The position numbers and the translations under genes were made by a program. From Methyloprofundus sp. (GTDB lineage Bacteria > Pseudomonadota > Gammaproteobacteria > Methylococcales > Methylomonadaceae), in NCBI GenBank assembly GCA_013138555.1, contig WTCN01000305.1:1-15349 (forward strand): a stretch of 15,349 nt of DNA, given 5' to 3'. This document shows, one piece after another, positions 7,497 to 13,414 of this stretch. Under the pieces are notes generated by a model, which saw only the letters and a list, made by a program, of their open reading frames with translations, was not told where the DNA came from and did no database searches. Every line of letters begins with the position of its first letter. The stretch's first letter is position 1.

Positions 7497-8381
7497 TTAG
7501 CTGAGTCTCGTCGCGAGCTCTTTTAAGTAGTCCTTAAAATCATTTTTTAACTCTTTATGCAATAAGCCATGCTCTACAGTGGCAATTAAGAAGCCCAGCT
7601 TGGAACCACAATCGTAGCGCGTACCTTCAAATTCATAGGCGAGGACCTGTTCATCATTCAGTAAGTCGGAAATTGCATCGGTTAGCTGAATTTCCCCCCC
7701 GGCACCTTTACCGGTTTTTTCGATTTTATCAAAAATGGCCGGGGTTAATATATAACGACCAATAACAGCCTGGTTACTTGGCGCAACTTCGGGTTTTGGT
7801 TTTTCAACGATGGACTCAACTTTATTGAGAGAGGGACCTACTGGCGTTGCCTGCACAATGCCGTATTTGTCAGTTTCACTCGGATCAACCCGTTCAACAC
7901 CTAAAATTGAACAAGAGTGCTGTGCAAATTGCTGCACCATTTGAGTCATGCAGCCTCGCTCGGCATCTTCTACTAAATCATCGGCCAGAATAACGGCAAA
8001 AGGCTCATCGCCTACGATGGGTTTGGCGCAGTGTACTGCATGACCAAGACCTAAAGCTTCGGATTGACGTATAAAAACACAGGAAACATGCGCAGGAATA
8101 ATATTTTTCACTACTTGCAGAACTCTGAGTTTGTCTTTAGCGATTAATTCGGCTTCTAATTCATAAGCTTTATCAAAATGGTCAGGTATAGAACGCTTAT
8201 TACGACCCGTGATAAAAATCATGGTATCCATACCTGCTGCAACAGCTTCTTCTACGGCATATTGAATAAGTGGTTTATCTACTATGGGCAGCATTTCTTT
8301 AGGGCTTGCCTTGGTTGCAGGCAAAAAGCGTGTACCTAATCCGGCAACAGGAAAGACTGCTTTAGTAATTTTTTGGGTCAT
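7497..8381 (-). CDS. galU: UTP--glucose-1-phosphate uridylyltransferase
   Basis: This 294-residue enzyme makes UDP-glucose from UTP and glucose-1-phosphate, feeding lipopolysaccharide, exopolysaccharide and osmolyte synthesis. The N-terminal nucleotide-binding signature FPVAGLGTRFLPATKASPKE runs from residues 10 to 29, followed by MLPIVDKPLIQY. AVILADDLVED near residue 130 is the metal and sugar-nucleotide site, and VEKPKPE and YDCGSKLG are further family motifs. The length is typical for bacterial GalU. The start is backed by AAGGA nine bases before the ATG. It is the first gene of a two-gene unit with uvrA. The upstream gap to cysN is 228 bases and holds a degenerate repeat and a long palindrome. 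Confidence 0.96.
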   Translation of the reverse strand: MTQKITKAVFPVAGLGTRFLPATKASPKEMLPIVDKPLIQYAVEEAVAAGMDTMIFITGRNKRSIPDHFDKAYELEAELIAKDKLRVLQVVKNIIPAHVSCVFIRQSEALGLGHAVHCAKPIVGDEPFAVILADDLVEDAERGCMTQMVQQFAQHSCSILGVERVDPSETDKYGIVQATPVGPSLNKVESIVEKPKPEVAPSNQAVIGRYILTPAIFDKIEKTGKGAGGEIQLTDAISDLLNDEQVLAYEFEGTRYDCGSKLGFLIATVEHGLLHKELKNDFKDYLKELATRLS

Positions 8382-8533
8382 TAATAATGTTCCTTAATTG
8401 GTTGGTGTTATTGCACTGACCTATACAGCATGATGTGAAATGGAAGTCACCATCATTTTTAGGTGCTACTCCGTCAAGCCGGATAAGCACTTTGTCTGGA
8501 ACCTAAGTTTCTAAAAGGAACTCGGGAATGATG

Positions 8534-8565
8534 GGCTTACGTTGTCCGTTTTCTTTCTTGTACTA
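8534..8565 (-). repeat. Degenerate dispersed repeat, copy A (after cysN)
   Basis: The plus-strand stretch begins GGCTTACGTTGTC and runs through a pyrimidine tract to TTGTACTA. It aligns with 11518-11546, which begins GGCTTACACTGTC and ends TTTGTACTA; the cysN copy has a pyrimidine tract three bases longer. Both copies lie just downstream of minus-strand sulfur-assimilation genes. No gene is in it. It may be the decayed end of a mobile element. Confidence 0.4.
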
Positions 8566-8597
8566 GTGCATTAAATGGGGGCATTTAATACACTAGT
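8562..8597. other. 36-base near-perfect palindrome downstream of cysN
   Basis: ACTAGTG (8562-8568) and ATTAAATG (8570-8577) pair with CATTTAAT (8582-8589) and CACTAGT (8591-8597). This gives a 16-position stem with a single C/A mismatch and a GGGG loop. It begins 13 bases after the cysN stop, so it could end or protect the cysDN transcript. The minus-strand sequence after it is purine-rich (ACAAGAAAGAAAACGG) and not a T-tract, so it is not a classical intrinsic terminator. Confidence 0.55.
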
Positions 8598-8609
8598 TAC
8601 CTGTTAACT

Positions 8610-10238
8610 TTATTGAATAATATTCTGTTCTTTTAGTGCTAAATAAATCTGTTCCAGAGAGTCATTATCGGTATCAAAGCTAACTTCAGAAGTGTTATTT
8701 TCAGTGCACAGGCAGATTAACCCTGCATGTTTCACCACGCTAATCGCTTCATCAATATTGCTCAAATTTGCTGTTAATACAGTGGCTGCATGGCCGCTAT
8801 CAAATAATTTTCTTTCTAATTGATATGCCATTTGTTCAGCATGCGTACCTATCAGGTCGATAGCAACTGCTTTTTGCCCAAATCTTGCAGCACGCTCTTC
8901 TGTGCTGACATCATTTAATTCCGAATCAGAACTATGCCCAGAAATCATGCCTGCACCGACAGTCACGTTAGTGAGGCGGTCAATAATAATAAATGATCCC
9001 GTACCTTTGCTGCGCGTATAGGCATCAAAAACAACAGGCGCATTAATTGAAACAGTACATAGGCCTATTTCATTAAGTTGTAACTGTTTTGCATCGTGAT
9101 GCTCAAGGGTATTGACATCAATACGATGCTGAATATTGGCAATTGATCCAGAAACACTGCGCGTTGCTAGTTTTATAGTATATTGTTTACCTGGCACTAA
9201 GGCATTTTCAGTCATCCAGACGATATTGGCATCAAATTTATCGGCAACACTGGGCAGGTTATCACTGCAAACAATGGTATCGCCACGACTAATATCAATT
9301 TCATCCGTCAGCGTCAATGTGACAGCCATCGGCGGGAAGGCTTCTTCAAGCTCACCATCATAAGTGACAATAGACTTGATGCTACTGGTTTTACCGGAAG
9401 GCAAGGCGGTGATTGCATCGCCTTTATGGAAAACACCTGAGGCAATCGTGCCGCAAAAACCACGGAAGTCTAGATTCGGGCGGTTAACATATTGCACTGG
9501 GAAACGCGCATCCTGAAAATTATCATCGCCAGAAATTTCTACTGTTTCCAGCGTTTCCATCATGGATTGCCCCGAATACCAGGGCATATTGGCACTTTTG
9601 TTAACAACATTATCACCATCCAGAGCGGATAGTGGAATAACGTGTATATCATTAAGGCCATCAAGATCTTTGATAAAGTCTAAATAATCTGCCTTAATTG
9701 CCTCGTAGCCAGTTTCACTATAATCAATTAAATCCATTTTATTGATAGCAACAATAATATGTTTAATGCCGAGTAAAGAGGCAATAAAACTATGTCGTTT
9801 GGTTTGTGTTTGTACGCCATAACGCGCATCAATCAAGATAACGGCGAGATCACAGGTCGATGCACCTGTTGCCATATTACGTGTATATTGCTCGTGTCCT
9901 GGGGTGTCGGCAATAATGAATTTACGGTTTTTTGTCGAGAAATACCGATAAGCAACATCAATGGTAATACCTTGTTCACGTTCTGCCTGTAAGCCATCAA
10001 CTAAGAGTGCCAAGTCAATTTTGCCGGCACCTGTGGTGCCGGATTTAACACTATCAGATTGCACGGCAGCAAGCTGATCTTCATAGATCATTTTTGAATC
10101 GTATAACAAGCGTCCTATAAGCGTGCTTTTTCCATCATCAACATTACCACAAGTTAAAAAGCGTAGTAATTCCTTGCGTTCGTGTTGCGCCAGATAAGCG
10201 TCTATATCGGTACTAATAAGATCTGATTGGTGAGACAT
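8610..10238 (-). CDS. cysN: Sulfate adenylyltransferase GTPase subunit CysN with a degenerate APS-kinase-like tail
   Basis: This 542-residue protein is the EF-Tu-like GTPase of ATP sulfurylase, coupling GTP hydrolysis to CysD-catalysed APS formation. The GTPase motifs are intact: GNVDDGKS (31-38), DTPGHEQYTRNM (111-122) and NKMD (166-169). Beta-barrel domains follow to about residue 435. E. coli CysN ends near 475. Here the linker STEERAARFGQ (445-455) leads into residues 456-542, which align with the APS-kinase half of bifunctional CysNC proteins: AYQLERKLFDSGHAATVL, then KHAGLICL, then a CysC-like end SLEQIYLALKEQNII. The kinase P-loop GLSGAGKST is replaced by LIGTHAEQM (462-470), and about half of the domain is missing, so kinase activity is not expected. 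AGGA about eight bases upstream supports the ATG. The gap to cysD is about 110 bases and contains a hairpin. Confidence 0.96.
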   Translation of the reverse strand: MSHQSDLISTDIDAYLAQHERKELLRFLTCGNVDDGKSTLIGRLLYDSKMIYEDQLAAVQSDSVKSGTTGAGKIDLALLVDGLQAEREQGITIDVAYRYFSTKNRKFIIADTPGHEQYTRNMATGASTCDLAVILIDARYGVQTQTKRHSFIASLLGIKHIIVAINKMDLIDYSETGYEAIKADYLDFIKDLDGLNDIHVIPLSALDGDNVVNKSANMPWYSGQSMMETLETVEISGDDNFQDARFPVQYVNRPNLDFRGFCGTIASGVFHKGDAITALPSGKTSSIKSIVTYDGELEEAFPPMAVTLTLTDEIDISRGDTIVCSDNLPSVADKFDANIVWMTENALVPGKQYTIKLATRSVSGSIANIQHRIDVNTLEHHDAKQLQLNEIGLCTVSINAPVVFDAYTRSKGTGSFIIIDRLTNVTVGAGMISGHSSDSELNDVSTEERAARFGQKAVAIDLIGTHAEQMAYQLERKLFDSGHAATVLTANLSNIDEAISVVKHAGLICLCTENNTSEVSFDTDNDSLEQIYLALKEQNIIQ

Positions 10239-10285
10239 TGTGTTTTCCTGAAAAAAAGATAAAAGCGAAGCCAGATATTTTGCAA

Positions 10286-10307
10286 GTAGCGTGGGCTTTA
10301 GCCCACG
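10286..10307 (+). repeat. REP-like palindrome with GTAG head, between cysD and cysN
   Basis: GTAG (10286-10289) is followed by CGTGGGCT (10290-10297), a TT, and the perfect complement AGCCCACG (10300-10307). The stem sequence differs from the copies at 715 and 4606, but the GTAG-plus-palindrome plan is the same. It lies in the untranslated gap of the cysDN transcript and could set the relative stability of the cysD and cysN messages. Confidence 0.7.
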
Positions 10308-10348
10308 ACACTTATTATTTTAGTATCTGAAAAATTTCAAAAGAGGTG

Positions 10349-11257
10349 CTAAAAATAGCCCTCACGCTTTTTCTGTTCCATAGAGCCTGATTGGTCATGA
10401 TCAATTAAACGGCCCTGACGCTCAGAGGTCGTGGTTAATAACATTTCCTGGATAATTTCAGGAAGTGTGGTTGCTGATGACTCAACTGCGCCCGTGAGTG
10501 GGTAACAGCCCAAAGTACGAAAACGCACCATTTTCATTTCTATTTTTTCATCCGGACCGATCGGCATACGCTCATCATCGACCATGATTAACATGCCATC
10601 TTTATTAACAACAGGGCGTTCTTTAGCAAAATAAAGAGGCACAATCGGGATGTTTTCTAAATGGATATATTGCCAGACATCCAGTTCTGTCCAGTTTGAG
10701 ATAGGGAAAACACGAATACTTTCACCTTGATCAATTTTGCCGTTATAAATATTCCACAGTTCAGGACGTTGGTTTTTAGGATCCCAGCCATGATTTTTAT
10801 CGCGGAATGAATAAACACGTTCTTTGGCACGTGATTTCTCTTCATCACGACGTGCTCCGCCAAAAGCTGCATCGAATTTATATTTATTCAGAGCTTGTTT
10901 TAAGCCCTCGGTTTTCATTACGTCAGTATGTTTTTTACTGCCGTGAGTAAAAGGTCCGATACCTTGATCAATACCATCCTGATTTGAATGAACTATTAAA
11001 TCCCAGCCGAGTTCTTTGATATATTTATCACGAAACTCAATCATTTCCTTAAATTTCCATGTGGTATCAACATGCATCAGTGGAAAAGGGGGTTTCCCCG
11101 GGTAAAAGGCTTTGCGTGTCAAGTGCAACATTACGGCTGAATCCTTACCGACAGAGTAGAGCATCACAGGACGGTCAAATTCTGCAGCTACTTCACGAAT
11201 AATATGGATACTTTCAGCTTCCAGTTCTTTTAAATGGGTAAGTTTATGATTAGTCAT
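10349..11257 (-). CDS. cysD: Sulfate adenylyltransferase catalytic subunit CysD
   Basis: This 302-residue protein is the catalytic subunit of the heterodimeric CysDN ATP sulfurylase, making APS and pyrophosphate from ATP and sulfate. The ATP-binding PP-loop is SVGKDS (35-40). Other family blocks are HVDTTWKF, FGGARRDEEKSRAKER, WDPKNQRPELW, RVFPISNWTELDVWQY, MVRFRTLGC and the C-terminal SMEQKKREGYF. It aligns end to end with E. coli CysD (302 residues). I prefer the ATG at 11257 to a TTG one codon upstream, because it gives the usual MTNHKLTHLKELE start; neither has a strong ribosome site. It is the first gene of the cysDN unit. No cysH, cysC or cysG gene is in the window. Confidence 0.97.
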   Translation of the reverse strand: MTNHKLTHLKELEAESIHIIREVAAEFDRPVMLYSVGKDSAVMLHLTRKAFYPGKPPFPLMHVDTTWKFKEMIEFRDKYIKELGWDLIVHSNQDGIDQGIGPFTHGSKKHTDVMKTEGLKQALNKYKFDAAFGGARRDEEKSRAKERVYSFRDKNHGWDPKNQRPELWNIYNGKIDQGESIRVFPISNWTELDVWQYIHLENIPIVPLYFAKERPVVNKDGMLIMVDDERMPIGPDEKIEMKMVRFRTLGCYPLTGAVESSATTLPEIIQEMLLTTTSERQGRLIDHDQSGSMEQKKREGYF

Positions 11258-11322
11258 CAATAGTGGTCAAAGTTATTTATGAGAGGTCAATCAAGCGAGA
11301 GAGATGGAAAACCGCGCTTGCT

Positions 11323-11351
11323 ATAATATATTTTTACCATTTTAATTTGAT
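11323..11351 (-). promoter_or_regulatory. Weak candidate promoter for cysDN
   Basis: On the minus strand a -10-like TATTAT (11328-11323) lies 17 bases from a poor -35, ATCAAA (11351-11346), with a leader of about 65 bases to the cysD ATG. A weak -35 would fit an activator-dependent promoter, as is known for CysB-controlled cys genes, but no CysB site can be assigned by eye. Confidence 0.3.
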
Positions 11352-11359
11352 TAGGCTTT

Positions 11360-11376
11360 TAATGCTAGAAGCATTA
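11360..11376. promoter_or_regulatory. Inverted repeat upstream of cysD, possible operator
   Basis: TAATGCT (11360-11366) and AGCATTA (11370-11376) are perfect 7-base arms around AGA. The site lies just upstream of the weak -35 of the candidate cysD promoter, a position typical of an activator. Binding by a specific regulator is inference. Confidence 0.3.
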
Positions 11377-11517
11377 GTAAAATAATTAAAGCTCATGTCT
11401 TTATTTAGTGCATAATTCTTGCTTTACTTGGTGTTTATAAGCTTATGCGGGTAATTAAAGTTGGGGAATGGCAAAAAGACAATGTACGCCAGCACCTCTG
11501 CATGTTCTGCTAGGTTT

Positions 11518-11546
11518 GGCTTACACTGTCTGTTTTTTTTGTACTA
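11518..11546 (-). repeat. Degenerate dispersed repeat, copy B (after cysJ)
   Basis: GGCTTACACTGTC followed by a T-rich tract and TTTGTACTA, aligning with 8534-8565. On the minus strand it reads as an A-rich segment starting 21 bases after the cysJ stop. It has no hairpin and no T-tract in the direction of transcription. Confidence 0.4.
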
Positions 11547-11567
11547 TACTAGGTAAGGAGGCTGTTT

Positions 11568-13301
11568 TTAATAGACATCGCGCACATAACGTTTATCTTT
11601 TTTCATTTGATTGACGTATTCTGCCGCCTGTTCTTCCGATAAGTTACCCTGAGTGGCAATCACATCATGCAAGGCTTTATCGACATCCTTGGCCATACGG
11701 TAGGCATCGCCACAAACAAAGAAATAACCGCCTTGTTCTAGTAGGGAAAATAATTCAGCCCCTTTTTCACGCATACGGTCCTGAACGTAGATTTTTTCTT
11801 CCTGATCGCGAGAGAAGGCAAGGTCCAGCTTAGCTAGTACACTGCTTTTTTGCATCGTTTCAATTTCATCCCGGTAGATAAAATCAGTCGAGGCATTGCG
11901 GTCGCCGAAGAATAACCAGTTGACACCTTTTGCCTGTCTAAATTCACGTTCCTGCAAAAATGCGCGGAAAGGGGCGATACCGGTGCCTGGGCCTACCATA
12001 ATCATCGGTAGCTCATCATTTTCAGGTACACGGAAAACTTTGTTTGGACTGAAAAAACAGCGTATCGGGGTGTTTTCATCGGCTAAATCGGCAAGATAGG
12101 TTGAGCAAACACCTTTATGATCACGATTATGGCTATTGTAACGTACACTACTGATGGTTAGGTGTACGGTTTCAGGATTGGCTTTGCCACTGGAAGAGAT
12201 AGAGTAAGCCCTATGTTGCAGTGGTTTCAGCAAGGCAATAAATTCAGCCGCTGAGAATTGCATTGCCGGGAATTGCAGTAATAAATCTAAAGTATCACGC
12301 CCCCATAAATAACCTGCCAGTTTTTCTTTGTCGTCTGAAGAGATTAAAGTATTCAGCTCTTGATCGCCTGAGCGTCTGGCAATCTCATTTAATAATTCTT
12401 TACTTGGTAATTTGATTTCAAAATGCTCACCTAGTGCCTGGCTTAACGGCATTAGTTCACCGCTAACGGGCTCATCTTCATCACCAGTACAGCCTATTGC
12501 TTTAACGATATCAGCGACTAATTCAGGGCAGTTAACAGGCACAACATTCAGAGCATCACCGGCTTCATAGCTGAGCTCAGAGCCTGCTATGGAAATTTCA
12601 TAATGACGGATTTCTTTGGATGAGTCAGGGCTGGTTAATAAGCGATTAGCGACTAATGTTCCCGGGAACGGGTTCTTACGACCATATTTTGCTGCACTGC
12701 TAGTCTCGCTGCTATCAACGGTTATTGCCGTTGCACCATCGGCCATCAGTGGAATAATATTACTAATCCAGCTCTCAGCCGCATCGTCAAAGTCAACATC
12801 ACAATCAACACGCTCATACAGACGTTTGGCACCGAGTTTTTCCAGGCGTTGATCCCAGTCTATGCCTGCCTGGCAGAATAAATCATAACTGGTGTCACCT
12901 AAAGCAAGCACTGAATACTGCATTTGTGCCAGGTCTATGTTGTCGTCTGCGCTAATCGCTTCCCATAGAATTTGCGCATTATCAGGCATTTCGCCTTCGC
13001 CGTAGGTACTGGTGATAATCAATAAGTATTCAAGACTGATAAAGCTATCAGCCTCAATTTCATCCATGCTCAAAATGCTAGGGTTTAGGCCATGTGCTTT
13101 CGCAACCTGAGCGGCATCGTGAGCAACTGCTTCAGAATTGCCGGTCTGTGAGCCGTATAGAATGGTAATGACACGAGCGTTAGCAGCATCGGCAGAACCA
13201 GCACTTTGTAAAATATGGGAGTGCATGCCTGCAAAAAAACCACCTAGCCAGGCTTGTTGTGCCTCATTGAAAGGTATGTTTTGAGAATTGTTTGTTTTCA
13301 T
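11568..13301 (-). CDS. cysJ: CysJ-like NADPH diflavin reductase (assimilatory sulfite reductase flavoprotein subunit)
   Basis: This 577-residue protein (E. coli CysJ is 599) carries electrons from NADPH through FAD to FMN, normally to the sirohaem subunit CysI. An N-terminal tail with NEAQQAWLGGFFAGM (12-26) is typical of this reductase family. A flavodoxin-like FMN domain (about 43-190) has YGSQTGNSEA (49-58), STYGEGE (98-104) and LGDTSYDLFCQAG (134-146). The FAD domain has RAYSISSS (364-371) and GVCSTYLA (397-404). The NADPH domain has GPGTGIAPFRAF (437-448), FVCGDAYRMAKDV (528-540) and the C-terminal RYVRDVY with its aromatic end. All cofactor motifs are intact. cysI is not next to it; the gene upstream is GltB-like, 113 bases away. 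Diflavin reductases of this type can also serve other acceptors, so the sulfite role is likely but not proven. Confidence 0.9.
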   Translation of the reverse strand: MKTNNSQNIPFNEAQQAWLGGFFAGMHSHILQSAGSADAANARVITILYGSQTGNSEAVAHDAAQVAKAHGLNPSILSMDEIEADSFISLEYLLIITSTYGEGEMPDNAQILWEAISADDNIDLAQMQYSVLALGDTSYDLFCQAGIDWDQRLEKLGAKRLYERVDCDVDFDDAAESWISNIIPLMADGATAITVDSSETSSAAKYGRKNPFPGTLVANRLLTSPDSSKEIRHYEISIAGSELSYEAGDALNVVPVNCPELVADIVKAIGCTGDEDEPVSGELMPLSQALGEHFEIKLPSKELLNEIARRSGDQELNTLISSDDKEKLAGYLWGRDTLDLLLQFPAMQFSAAEFIALLKPLQHRAYSISSSGKANPETVHLTISSVRYNSHNRDHKGVCSTYLADLADENTPIRCFFSPNKVFRVPENDELPMIMVGPGTGIAPFRAFLQEREFRQAKGVNWLFFGDRNASTDFIYRDEIETMQKSSVLAKLDLAFSRDQEEKIYVQDRMREKGAELFSLLEQGGYFFVCGDAYRMAKDVDKALHDVIATQGNLSEEQAAEYVNQMKKDKRYVRDVY

Positions 13302-13352
13302 GGGGCTATTCTTAAAAAAGGGTCTCTATAGAAATAAGTGAGTCTGTAAAGC

Positions 13353-13388
13353 GCTGGGTTAGCTTATCTAGCAAGCTAACCCAGCTAC
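13353..13388 (-). repeat. REP-like palindrome with GTAG head, between the GltB-like gene and cysJ
   Basis: GCTGGGTTAGCTT (13353-13365) and AAGCTAACCCAGC (13373-13385) form a perfect 13-bp stem with a 7-base loop. On the minus strand it is headed by GTAG (13388-13385), whose last G is the first stem base. This is the strongest hairpin in the window. It separates the GltB-like gene from cysJ and has no T-tract after it, so it is more likely an mRNA-stability or attenuating hairpin than a full terminator. Confidence 0.7.
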
Positions 13389-13414
13389 AATATAACTCTT
13401 TGTGGCTGTGTTTT

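Larger units (their letters stand above)
11258..11567. other. 310-base non-coding gap between cysJ and cysD
   Basis: No gene is supported here. It contains the untranslated leader and probable promoter of cysD, a 7-bp inverted repeat (11360-11376), and, next to the cysJ stop, a degenerate repeat shared with the region after cysN. It is AT-rich on the cysD side. I see no riboswitch-like structure that I can name. Confidence 0.7.

Noticed and set aside
8411..8430. Possible LexA box upstream of galU-uvrA
   Set aside because: CTG and CAG are present but only seven bases apart; the LexA consensus needs ten, and the inner bases do not fit.
8420..8450. Promoter-like GTGACT and TATAGG on the minus strand before galU
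   Set aside because: The spacing is 19 bases and both hexamers are poor, too weak to list as a feature.
13353..13388. Classical intrinsic terminator between the GltB-like gene and cysJ
   Set aside because: The stem is strong, but no T-tract follows it on the minus strand, and the GTAG head fits a REP-like element better.
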